Assembly (NCBI RefSeq): GCF_009857915.1
Contig: NZ_WWCM01000001.1
Coordinates: 596,014-660,013, forward strand
DNA: 64,000 nucleotides
Source of the DNA: Duganella qianjiadongensis
Lineage (GTDB): Bacteria > Pseudomonadota > Gammaproteobacteria > Burkholderiales > Burkholderiaceae_D
Direction: 5' to 3'
Part shown: piece after piece, positions 57,518-64,000 of the stretch
How positions within the stretch are numbered: position 1 is the first letter of the stretch
Layout of the letters: each line of letters begins with the position of its first letter
Notes under the pieces: model-generated
What the model was told of the DNA's origin: nothing
Seen by the model: the letters and a program-made list of their open reading frames with translations, nothing else
Database searches by the model: none
Position numbers and translations under genes: made by a program

Positions 57518-57599
57518 CCGGTCTCCTTGCATGCCGGTCGGCGCCAGCATTGCTCATTCGGGGTAAAACGCGATACTACGATGCCCGCCCTGTTCTGGC

Positions 57600-57630
57600 A
57601 AAAAAAACCGGCGCCGTCCACAGCGCCGGT
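57600..57630 (-). terminator. Intrinsic terminator upstream of the binding-protein gene
   Basis: ACCGGCGC (57607-57614), 8-base loop, GCGCCGGT (57623-57630). On the minus strand the stem is followed by seven T (57606-57600). It lies between the promoter/operator at 57666-57726 and the ATG at 57517, so it would stop transcripts before the gene. Confidence 0.88.
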
Positions 57631-57665
57631 AACTTCGTGCGAAGAGACTAGGGGTACATCGAACG

Positions 57666-57687
57666 GAATTGGAAACGTTACCAATTC
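57666..57687. promoter_or_regulatory. LacI-type operator
   Basis: A 22-bp CG-centred dyad with one mismatched pair (core TTGGAAACGTTACCAA). It shares the GGAAACG/CGTTWCC core with the site upstream of GH5 and lies just downstream of the predicted start site at about 57690. Confidence 0.8.
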
Positions 57688-57696
57688 ATGCCGCCG

Positions 57697-57726
57697 ACTA
57701 TAGCATCGCTAGAATTTAAGTGTCAA
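57697..57726 (-). promoter_or_regulatory. Strong sigma-70 promoter
   Basis: TTGACA (57721-57726 on the minus strand), 18-base spacer, TATAGT (57697-57702). Near-consensus, and placed so that the LacI operator overlaps the initial transcribed region. Confidence 0.75.
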
Positions 57727-57771
57727 CCGGATTTAGCACGCGCCCGCCAGTTGCAGCCTGCGGGCGGCAGC

Positions 57772-58143
57772 TTAATCGCCTTCGCGCACGAATACGCGCA
57801 GACGGTGGCCATCGCGGTCCAGCGCTACAAAGGTGTAGCCGAAGTCCAGCGCTACCGGGCGCTGGGCAATCGCCACGCCCTGCCCGGCCCACAGCCCATG
57901 CAGACGGTCCACCTCGGCCCGGTCCTCGACACGGATGCACAGCTCGCTGCCGCCACCAGCGCCCAGCGCCATCGGCAGGACGGACTTGCGCGCCCACAGG
58001 CCGAACTTCAGGCCGTTTTCCAGCATGAACAGGGAAAACGTCGGTGCCGTATCCACCGGCTGCTGGCCCAGCAGGCCGGCATAGAAGGCGGCGCTGGCGA
58101 TCGGATCTTCCACATACAACAGAGCATAATCAGGGCTAAACAT
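57772..58143 (-). CDS. VOC (glyoxalase-fold) family protein
   Basis: A 123-aa protein from the Met at 58143 (MFSPDYALLYVEDP). The two beta-alpha-beta-beta-beta halves are FAYGLL-type: SAAFYAGLLGQQPVDTAPTFSLFMLENGLKFGLWA and SELCIRVEDRAEVDRLHGLWAGQGVAIAQRPVALDFGYTFVALDRDGHRLRVFV. Substrate unknown; some relatives confer drug binding. A stand-alone gene. Confidence 0.88.
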   Translation of the reverse strand: MFSPDYALLYVEDPIASAAFYAGLLGQQPVDTAPTFSLFMLENGLKFGLWARKSVLPMALGAGGGSELCIRVEDRAEVDRLHGLWAGQGVAIAQRPVALDFGYTFVALDRDGHRLRVFVREGD

Positions 58144-58235
58144 TTTCCTACTCCTAGAGATGCACACCACCGCGGTGTTGCTTGTGCATATAGTAAGAAA
58201 TCGCTCTGACAGTTTTTGTCAGGAGTGTGCGGCAG

Positions 58236-58264
58236 AAAAAACAAAGGCGGCCATAGCGGCCGCC
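58236..58264 (-). terminator. Terminator of the TonB-C-like gene
   Basis: GGCGGCC (58246-58252), loop ATAGC, GGCCGCC (58258-58264); on the minus strand a TTTGTTTTTT tail follows. It lies 45 bases after the stop at 58309. Confidence 0.85.
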
Positions 58265-58308
58265 CTGTAAGTACGGAACCCGGTCCGTATCATACTGCTG
58301 CAAGCAGA

Positions 58309-58632
58309 TTAATCCAGTTTCCAGACGTATTCCAGCGTCTGCCACTGATCGCCGCCTGGCGAGACGAATTTGCATTTGGTGATGCTTTTCTCGGCAGCTT
58401 TGTCCAGATTTTTGAAGCCGCTCGATTTATTCACTTTCGATTCCAGCACTTTGCCCTCCGGCGACAGTTTCAGGCCCAGCACCACGGTGCCTTTTTCTTC
58501 ATTCATCAGCGAGGCTTTCGGATACTCGATCGAGCATGGGACCTTAGGATCCAGAGTGGCCATTTTGTCGGCGGCGAACGCGGGCAGCGTGACCGACAGC
58601 AGACTGATTGCAGCAATGGCGAAACGTTTCAT
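58309..58632 (-). CDS. Exported protein with TonB C-terminal-like domain
   Basis: A 107-aa protein from the Met at 58632 (MKRFAIAAISLLSVTLPAFAA signal peptide). The mature part IEYPKASLMNEEKGTVVLGLKLSPEGKVLESKVNKSSGFKNLDKAAEKSITKCKF has the YP..S...E..GTV.L...V..dG.V.....SSG...LD.AA pattern of TonB C-terminal domains. It lacks the TonB membrane anchor and Pro-rich linker, so it is a free periplasmic domain. Role unknown. Confidence 0.82.
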   Translation of the reverse strand: MKRFAIAAISLLSVTLPAFAADKMATLDPKVPCSIEYPKASLMNEEKGTVVLGLKLSPEGKVLESKVNKSSGFKNLDKAAEKSITKCKFVSPGGDQWQTLEYVWKLD

Positions 58633-58894
58633 GAGGCTTCCTTTTTGTGAAATGAATAGAATGAAATCTAGCAGTAGCAAGCGCGGGATCCCCGCTGCTG
58701 CAACGTTTTGATCCTACGCCTGCACTTGCGCAAAGTCGATATTGACATGTAACACTGTTGCTTTCCTGCAAAAAATTGATGGAAATCAACACCAACATTG
58801 TCAGAAATATCTGTTTTCGATCAAGAAAACTCAGCGTTTTTCTTGATTTAGGTCAATGCGTCCGACCCGCCATCGCTTATATGATCGCGCCACT

Positions 58895-59506
58895 ATGCAA
58901 TCTACGCTTCCAGTCAGCCAACACTCCCTGTTCGACGATGCTCAGGCACTCGTTACCGGCACCCTGCTCATTTCGCTGGGCGTCAACCTGCTCGGCACCG
59001 CCAACCTGATTACCGGCGGTACGGTGGGTATCGCCATTCTGCTCAAGTACTTCACCGGCGTTTCTTTCGGCAAGCTGTTCTTTCTGGTGAACCTGCCGTT
59101 CTACCTCCTCGCCTACAAGAAAATGGGGCGAGTATTCACGCTCAAGACCTTCCTCTCGGTGGGCTTGCTGAGCGCATGGTCGGAGCTGCTGCCGCTGGTG
59201 TTCAAGATCGGCGACGTGAACCCGTTCTATTCGGCGGTGATGGGCGGCCTGCTGGCAGGCGTGGGCCTGCTGATCCTGTTCCGCCACCGCGCCAGTCTGG
59301 GCGGGGTGAATGTGCTGGTGCTGTTCCTGCAGGAGCGCATGGGCTGGCGTGCAGGCTATATGCAGCTGACCATCGACGGCGCCATCGTGCTGCTGTCACT
59401 GTCCATAGTGCCGATCGACCGCATCGCCATTTCCCTGCTGGGCGCCGCCGTGCTGAACCTGACACTGGCCATCAACCACGTGCCGGGCCGCTACGGCGCC
59501 GCCTGA
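58895..59506 (+). CDS. YitT family membrane protein
   Basis: A 203-aa, roughly five-to-six-helix integral membrane protein from the Met at 58895 (MQSTLPVSQHSLFDDAQAL). Family pattern GTLLISLGVNLLGTANLITGGTVGIAILLKYFTG and LFRHRASLGGVNVLVLFLQERMGW. It lacks the C-terminal DUF2179 found in many YitT proteins. Its 3' end overlaps the convergent DMT gene by 16 bases. Substrate unknown. Confidence 0.88.
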   Translation: MQSTLPVSQHSLFDDAQALVTGTLLISLGVNLLGTANLITGGTVGIAILLKYFTGVSFGKLFFLVNLPFYLLAYKKMGRVFTLKTFLSVGLLSAWSELLPLVFKIGDVNPFYSAVMGGLLAGVGLLILFRHRASLGGVNVLVLFLQERMGWRAGYMQLTIDGAIVLLSLSIVPIDRIAISLLGAAVLNLTLAINHVPGRYGAA

Positions 59507-60387
59507 GCGGCAGCCCGCGCCGGCCGCAACACCAGCAGCATGCCCAGTACGGCCAGCGCCATGCCGGCCAGCGTTGCGCTGCTCAGTGTGCTGCCGAACA
59601 GCAGCCAGCCCAGCACGGCCGTCACCACTGGCACCAGATAGAAGTAAGTGGCAACCCGCGTAGCCTCGCCACGCCTGATCAGATAGATCAGCAATAGCAC
59701 GGCCGTGACCGATACGCCCAGCACCATCCACAGCAAACCGAACACGAATGTGCCCTGCCATTGCACAGGCGCGGAGTGATCAAACAGACACACCAGCCCC
59801 ATCACCACGCTAACCGCCACATACTGGAAGAAAGTACTGGCAAACACATGGCCATCGGCAGGCAGCTGCTTCTGATAAAGCGTGCCGGTGGTCACTGCCA
59901 GCAGGGCAATGCAGGCCGCCAGGATGGCCCAGCCATCGAGCCCGCCCGGCTGCAAGCCCGGCGCCAGCACCAGATATACCCCGGCAAACCCCACGGCGAT
60001 GCCCAGCCAGACCCGCCCACCCAGCCGCTGCTGGTGTGCCGTGCTCACATACAGTGCGGTGAGCACGGGCTGCAGGCCGGTGATGAGCGCCGTCACCGCC
60101 GCAGGCAGACCACGGCTCATAGCAAAGAAGCAGCCGCCCAGAAACAGAGTCTGCATCAGCAGGCCGGTCAGCAGGGCCTGACGCATGCCGCGCGGCGAAG
60201 GAAAGCGTACGCGGCAGACCAGCGCCAGTGCCAGAAACACCAGCGCCGACAGCCCGCCGCGCCACAGCAGCAGCTTGAACGGCGGCGCATACTGTACGCA
60301 GGCTTTGACCGCCACATACCCCGTGCTCCACAGGAAGACGAACAGCCACGGAACGCTGCGTTCGATCAGAGGCGACGGGTGGGCCAT
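59491..60387 (-). CDS. DMT (EamA-type) family exporter
   Basis: A 298-aa, ten-helix drug/metabolite transporter with two EamA repeats (PWLFVFLWSTGYVAVKACVQYAPPFKLLLWRGGLSALVF ... LLIYLIRRGEATRVATYFYLVPVVTAVLGWLLFGSTLS). The cargo is not predictable. Divergent from a LysR regulator, 118 bases apart, which is the likely controller. Confidence 0.9.
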   Translation of the reverse strand: MAHPSPLIERSVPWLFVFLWSTGYVAVKACVQYAPPFKLLLWRGGLSALVFLALALVCRVRFPSPRGMRQALLTGLLMQTLFLGGCFFAMSRGLPAAVTALITGLQPVLTALYVSTAHQQRLGGRVWLGIAVGFAGVYLVLAPGLQPGGLDGWAILAACIALLAVTTGTLYQKQLPADGHVFASTFFQYVAVSVVMGLVCLFDHSAPVQWQGTFVFGLLWMVLGVSVTAVLLLIYLIRRGEATRVATYFYLVPVVTAVLGWLLFGSTLSSATLAGMALAVLGMLLVLRPARAAAQAAP

Positions 60388-60489
60388 ATAACTCCTGCAA
60401 ATCAGACAGATGACAAACAGCTGCCATCAACAAGCTACAGCTTAACGTGGCACGAGTCGATAAAAAAGTGAATAATTATGCAGCAACCA

Positions 60490-60510
60490 TTCATATATTG
60501 AGAATATGAA
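60490..60510. promoter_or_regulatory. Inverted repeat overlapping LysR start codon
   Basis: TTCATAT (60490-60496) and ATATGAA (60504-60510), 7-base spacer; the second arm contains the ATG of the LysR gene at 60506. It suits autorepression. Weak ribosome site. Confidence 0.5.
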
Positions 60511-61378
60511 ACTATCTGAACTGGAAATTTTTCAAGCCGTGGCTGAATGCGGCAGCGTGGCCGGTGCCGCCCAGCGTTTGCACCGCGTGCCCTCCAACGT
60601 CACCACCCGCCTGCGCCAGCTGGAAGAAGACCTCGGTGTGCAGCTGTTCATCCGCAGCAATCAGCGCCTGCAACTGGCGCCGTCCGGCCACAGCCTGCTG
60701 GAATACAGCCGCCAGATACTGGCACTGGTGGCAGAGGCGAGGCAGGCTGTCAGTGGCGGCGGCGCGCTCGGTACGCTGACGCTGGGATCGATGGAGAGTA
60801 GTGCCGCCGTGCGCATACCGCCGCTACTGGCAGAGTTCCACCAGCGCTATCCGCACATCCAGCTCGACCTCACTACCGGCGCCTCGGGACAGATGCTGGA
60901 GCAGGTGCTGTCCGGCCACTGCATGGCTGCTTTCGTCAACGCACCGCTGCTGCATCCGGCACTGGAAGGCCGCGCCGTGTATCGGGAAGAAATGCTGATC
61001 ATCGCACCGCGATCCCAGCCCGTGTTCACCAGCGCCAGCGAACTGGCCGGACGCAATCTGTATGCCTTCCGCAGCCATTGCAGCTACCGCAGGCATTTCG
61101 AGGAATGGTTCCGCGCCGGACAGTCTGTTCCGGGCAAGATTTATGAAATGGAGTCCTATCACAGCATGCTGGCCTGCGTGATCGCAGGGGGCGGACTGGC
61201 GATGATGCCGCGCAAAATGCTGGAGAGCATGCCCGGTCACGAGCAAGTCAGCATCTGGCCGGTGGCCGAGGACTGGCGCTGGCTCGATACCTGGCTGGTA
61301 TGGCGGCGCGATGCCATGACGCCGCAGCTGCGGGCTTTGCTGGAGTTGCTGCCGCAAGCTCCGGCCGACATCACCTGA
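60506..61378 (+). CDS. LysR-family transcriptional regulator
   Basis: A 290-aa [48 protein letters not shown], then the effector domain [43 protein letters not shown]. It resembles the PutR/YhjC-like class that regulates adjacent exporters. It ends 3 bases before the convergent unknown gene. Confidence 0.9.
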   Translation: MKLSELEIFQAVAECGSVAGAAQRLHRVPSNVTTRLRQLEEDLGVQLFIRSNQRLQLAPSGHSLLEYSRQILALVAEARQAVSGGGALGTLTLGSMESSAAVRIPPLLAEFHQRYPHIQLDLTTGASGQMLEQVLSGHCMAAFVNAPLLHPALEGRAVYREEMLIIAPRSQPVFTSASELAGRNLYAFRSHCSYRRHFEEWFRAGQSVPGKIYEMESYHSMLACVIAGGGLAMMPRKMLESMPGHEQVSIWPVAEDWRWLDTWLVWRRDAMTPQLRALLELLPQAPADIT

Positions 61379-61381
61379 ACG

Positions 61382-61972
61382 CTATCGGGTCGATCTGCCG
61401 GCTAGCGTGGACGTATCCAGCCCTGCCGGTGGCGCACCGGCAGCCGGGAGCACGCCGGTCAGGTAATACGGGTCACTCCGTTTCCAGTCCGCCAGATCAA
61501 GCAGATACTGCCAGTAATCTGCATCGCCAAAAGCATAACCCTGCCCGACGGTGAGATCGTAACTGATCACTTTCTCGACCAGCCTATCCTCGCCTACGGC
61601 GGCGCCATAGCGCAGGATCTGGCCATGATTGGTCTTGGCGACCTGACGTTTGCCAAAGCTCGCCAGACGCGCGGCCACTTGCTCCGGCGCCTCCTCATGC
61701 GTCAGTCTGCTCCCATCCGGTCCGCGGTTGCTTGTGTGTTCGGGTACGTAATGACGCGAGAAAATGGCAAAGTCCTGCTGCTGTTCGGCATTGCTGCTTT
61801 CCTGCCCATCGAAAGCAACGTAGCCTTCATCGAAGTCCTCGCCCGTCACTGCAGGCACGGGAACCGCAGGAGCATTGATCCAAACCCGCTCCTGCGGCGC
61901 CGGCACACTCTGCACGCCAAACAGATTATTCCCCAAAAAATTACAGATAAGCGAGGTCGCACCACAGATCAA
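61382..61972 (-). CDS. Unrecognised 196-aa protein
   Basis: I do not recognise this protein. N-terminus ICGATSLICNFLGNNLFGVQ, then a Pro/Val/Ala stretch. An acidic region with FDEGYVAFDGQESSNAEQQQDF precedes a C-terminal half that looks folded (EQVAARLASFGKRQVAKTNHG, ISYDLTVGQGYAFGDADYWQYLLDLADWKRSDPYYLTG). The start may be a truncation point, since sequence upstream becomes AT-rich. It sits at the border between chromosomal genes and decayed mobile DNA. Confidence 0.5.
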   Translation of the reverse strand: MICGATSLICNFLGNNLFGVQSVPAPQERVWINAPAVPVPAVTGEDFDEGYVAFDGQESSNAEQQQDFAIFSRHYVPEHTSNRGPDGSRLTHEEAPEQVAARLASFGKRQVAKTNHGQILRYGAAVGEDRLVEKVISYDLTVGQGYAFGDADYWQYLLDLADWKRSDPYYLTGVLPAAGAPPAGLDTSTLAGRSTR

Positions 61973-62113
61973 GCCAACACCGTTTTTGAACTAACAGTGT
62001 TTTGTGACCATGGTACCGTAGCTAATCGCCCCAATCGGTTAATTGTTGCAGTTGATCTTGATAAGTATCGATCTTGCCTTGACGCACACGGTTGGTAATT
62101 AATCACTATTTTT

Positions 62114-62137
62114 AGCCCGCCCTGTGCGGGCTTTTTT
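62114..62137 (+). terminator. Intrinsic terminator without an intact upstream gene
   Basis: AGCCCGC (62114-62120), loop CCTGT, GCGGGCT (62126-62132), then TTTTTT. On the plus strand no intact gene precedes it, only the antisense of the 61972 gene. It may be the 3' end of a displaced gene or of an unknown RNA. 61973-62231 holds nothing else recognisable. Confidence 0.75.
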
Positions 62138-62231
62138 GTGCCCGCGACCAACCGTGACAATCTGTGATCATTCAAACATGCAATTTATTTAGAATTGCAG
62201 ATGACTTCGTTAAAACAGAATGCTCATAGAC

Positions 62232-62528
62232 ATGCGGCACATAAAATTTAAGACGATCGCGACAATCCTCATTCTTTCAGCACTGGCTGGATGCGCCAAG
62301 CATTACACGGCCGCATCAATAGACGATCCATATGGATTCTTCTCTGGTCTTTGGCACGGGATGATCTTCCCATTGTCCCTTGCGGCCAATATCATTTCGT
62401 GGCTTGCGTCTTGTATTGGCGTGGACTTGTTCAAAGATATTGAAATTATTGGAAAGCCGAATACAGGATTTTTTTACTATTTTGGATTTATCTTTGGGAT
62501 CTTTAGCGTAGGGGGCGGTAGTCGATAG
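62232..62528 (+). CDS. Small lipoprotein, unknown function
   Basis: A 98-aa protein; signal and lipobox (ILSALAGCAK, the Cys near residue 21). The body has a hydrophobic segment, YGFFSGLWHGMIFPLSLAANIISWL, and a second, GFFYYFGFIFGIFSVGG, fitting the GFWxGLWHGxIxPxSF...YxFGFxxG family of small bacterial lipoproteins. AT-rich compared with all its neighbours, which suggests acquisition. The start could also be 12 bases upstream. It sits in the mobile-DNA border zone. Confidence 0.6.
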   Translation: MRHIKFKTIATILILSALAGCAKHYTAASIDDPYGFFSGLWHGMIFPLSLAANIISWLASCIGVDLFKDIEIIGKPNTGFFYYFGFIFGIFSVGGGSR

Positions 62529-62697
62529 ACTTATGCGCGATGAGACAATTCGATAGATTTCTCTCCCCTGCCGATCGATACAATCAATTGTCCTCCCCCG
62601 ACCGTATCCACATGCGAATTGCAGCCTTGCTCCTCGCTCTACTCTGCGAAACAGCAATAGCGGGCATCGCGCCTGCTTCTTCGTTCGGACGTCTCAC

Positions 62698-63002
62698 AGG
62701 TACCCTGAGCTTACTCTGGCTGATGCGCGTGAGCGGCATCTTGAAGCGCGAAAGACGCTCGCCAGCGGCATCGACCCGCTACAAAACAACAAGCGCTCAA
62801 GGCCGCCTTGACGGTCGAACAGCTTGGCGACGAATGGCTAACCCGCGTCATCGAAAAGCAATTCAAGAAACCGGAGGAGGTGCGCCGCATGTTGAACGTA
62901 GACATCTACCCTCGTATCGGAAAATTCCTTGCGAGGGACATCACCAGCCGCGAAACGGCACTGGTCGCCGACGTATTGCACAGCTTCGCGTCGACGACCT
63001 GA
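62698..63002 (+). pseudogene. Tyrosine-type integrase remnant (frameshifted)
   Basis: Integrase N-terminal arm in one frame from 62698 (YPELTLADARERHLEARKTL, then GIDPLQ) shifts at about 62784-62792 into another frame (QALKAALTVEQLGDEWLTRV, then EVRRMLNVDIYPRIGKFLARDITSRE), matching P4-type/phage integrases. Start and catalytic C-terminus are missing, and the second frame stops at 63000-63002. No tRNA or att repeat was found nearby. Confidence 0.75.
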
Positions 63003-63430
63003 TCCAGAGACACCGGGCGGTCTTTGCCAGCAGTAAGCCAGCGACCGCAACGGCAAGCCGCGTGTTCTGGTTCCTGTTGTCGGAGGAACTGACAAGGCGG
63101 CGGGTTGCGCCGTGGATGCGACATCATCACTTGCCCCTCGAGACTACAGCACCAACCAACGATTCGCCTTGATGGTCGCAGATCTACGATATGTCAAATC
63201 TGTATTTCCTGATCACGCACGCCTGGTCAAGTATAGACGTTGCAGGGCTTTATTTTCTGGCACCGAATCGGCCTTCCACTCTGAAGCGGCTTTCTGCTTT
63301 TTTGACGGCACTCGCGACGCCTGGAAGATAACCAAAACACTAAGCCTCACCCCCGAGCAGCAACTTGCCTGCATGTGGCTTCAGTCGACCCCAATTGCGA
63401 AACGGATTGAATCCGCAGTGTTGATTTGCA
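63003..63430. other. Stretch with no supportable gene
   Basis: Between the integrase remnant and the IS21-like end. Open frames exist (up to about 100 codons) but show no recognisable protein, no ribosome site and mixed composition. Most likely mobile-element debris. Confidence 0.5.
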
Positions 63431-63870
63431 TCTAAAAGTGACCCACTTTGCCGCATAATTTGCACACGAAACTGACCCACGTTTAAGACACAATCCTGCT
63501 CATGACATTGAGTGGGGAATTGGAGTGATCGACGTGGCATTACTAGGCATTATTCGACGCTGGCACATTCGCGACCAGGTCCCACTAAGAGAAATCGCCA
63601 GACGTCTTGGCATCTCAAGAAACACCGTCCGGCGCTATCTACGCTCGGAAACCATAGAGCCATCCTACGCGGACAGGCGTTCACCCAGCGCAATCGACAA
63701 GTACGCTTTCCAGCTATCGGGGATGCTAAAGACCGAGGCGGCCAAATCACGCAAGCAGCGGCGCACTTTGAAACAGCTTCATGAAGACTTAAAGGAGTTG
63801 GGCTTTGAGGGGTCTTACGACAGGGTTGCAGCGTTCGCGAGGGTATGGCGGGCGGGTCAAACTGACAGGG
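63431..63870 (+). mobile_element. Partial IS21-family element, left end
   Basis: The left-end region contains TGACCCAC direct repeats (63439-63446 and 63473-63480), as in IS21-type termini, followed by istA from 63525. The right part is missing because the sequence changes to an IS256-type end near 63860-63875. The exact boundary is not resolvable here. Confidence 0.65.
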
Positions 63871-63923
63871 TCAGGACCTGTCAGGAATTTTGTGTGCCGG
63901 GGTCGCGGTTCGTAGTTAATTAA
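63525..63923 (+). pseudogene. istA: IS21-family transposase IstA, N-terminal fragment
   Basis: GTG start at 63525. The helix-turn-helix HIRDQVPLREIARRLGISRNTVRRYLR and the following LKQLHEDLKELGFEGSYDRVAAFARVW match IstA. After about residue 112 (AGQTDR) the reading continues into unrelated sequence and stops, so the DDE domain is lost. The open frame to 63923 is therefore partly non-native. Confidence 0.8.
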
Positions 63924-64000
63924 TCGCGTTGGTGAAGCGTTCCCCAAACAGAATGGCAAACTGGTTTGCTGCCATCTTCCAAGTTCGCTGCGGCATCTTC
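63860..64000 (-). mobile_element. IS256-family element, 3' end (partial)
   Basis: An end with the CACACAAAATTCCTGACAGG pattern (minus strand, about 63870-63900) resembles IS256-family inverted repeats, followed by the transposase 3' end. It runs out of the window and interrupts the IS21 istA. Confidence 0.65.
63916..63999 (-). CDS. IS256-family transposase C-terminus (partial)
   Basis: The minus-strand frame ending at TAA 63916-63918 reads KMPQRTWKMAANQFAILFGE, then RFTNAIN. The NQFAILFGERF tail is characteristic of IS256/Mutator-type transposases. The rest of the gene lies beyond position 64000. Confidence 0.75.
   Translation of the reverse strand, partial: KMPQRTWKMAANQFAILFGERFTNAIN

Larger units (their letters stand above)
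57600..57690 (-). ncRNA. Candidate LacI-controlled short RNA or attenuated leader
   Basis: A strong promoter, LacI operator and T-tailed terminator bracket about 90 bases with no ORF of note. A second small hairpin (CTTC/GAAG arms at 57633-57636 and 57641-57644) lies inside. Either a discrete sRNA or an attenuator leader of the binding-protein gene. Hypothesis only. Confidence 0.4.

Noticed and set aside
61625..62098. Plus-strand open frame of 157 codons before the 62114 terminator
   Set aside because: Mostly antisense to the 61382-61972 gene and without protein-like features, so it was not used to explain the terminator.
63112..63435. Open frame of about 100 codons near the IS21 end
   Set aside because: No recognisable sequence, no start signal, lies in mobile-element debris.

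Overview
This is a GC-rich chromosomal segment of a betaproteobacterium, most likely Burkholderiales/Oxalobacteraceae (Duganella-Massilia-Janthinobacterium type). That placement rests on gene order and families: surE-pcm-nlpD-rpoS, sucA-odhB-lpd followed by zapE, sdhCDAB-sdhE-gltA next to mdh, a DUF2863 gene, and tandem cyanophycin synthetases beside an ABC/DUF1854 pair. Assignment is from sequence reading alone; no database search was possible.

Layout. 1-3.7 kb: stationary-phase and repair block surE-pcm-nlpD-rpoS, all minus strand. 3.8-6.3 kb: a two-gene TIR / pseudo-ATPase-TPR cassette directly upstream of surE; this is the most unusual accessory system here. 6.5-10.7 kb: DinG-type helicase, a DUF465 protein, a secreted coiled-coil protein, zapE. 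10.8-16.8 kb: 2-oxoglutarate dehydrogenase operon with a PspC/SHOCT gene between E2 and E3. 17-19.5 kb: LysR regulator divergent from a variant metallo-beta-lactamase-fold protein, then a BlaI-type repressor behind a perfect palindrome. 19.6-31.4 kb: TCA-cycle cluster (gltA, sdhE, sdhBADC, GntR regulator, mdh, citE-like lyase, a secreted protein, aconitase). 31.5-38.8 kb: DUF2863, CYTH protein plus M14 carboxypeptidase, CoA-transferase with divergent LysR, catalase. 38.9-46.8 kb: cyanophycin locus with two cyanophycin synthetases, of which one has a decayed Mur-ligase P-loop, divergent from an ABC exporter with a zinc-ribbon-like motif and a DUF1854 protein. 46.8-48.4 kb: oleate hydratase. 48.5-57.7 kb: beta-glucan/cellodextrin utilisation, with LacI regulator, GH5, GH1, GH3, sugar MFS and an orphan sugar-binding protein. 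Matching LacI-type operators sit upstream of GH5 and of the binding protein. The second operator belongs to a strong promoter that is followed by an intrinsic terminator before the gene, so it could drive a short RNA. 57.7-61.4 kb: VOC protein, TonB-C-like periplasmic protein, YitT, DMT transporter, LysR. 61.4-64 kb: decayed mobile DNA with an unrecognised gene, a small AT-rich lipoprotein, a frameshifted integrase remnant, and an IS21-type istA apparently interrupted by an IS256-type element whose transposase C-terminus runs off the window.

The core of the window links TCA-cycle enzymes (odh, gltA, sdh, mdh, acn, succinate CoA-transferase) with nitrogen/carbon storage (cyanophycin), stress control (RpoS, catalase) and plant-polysaccharide use. 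No rRNA, tRNA or CRISPR array was seen.
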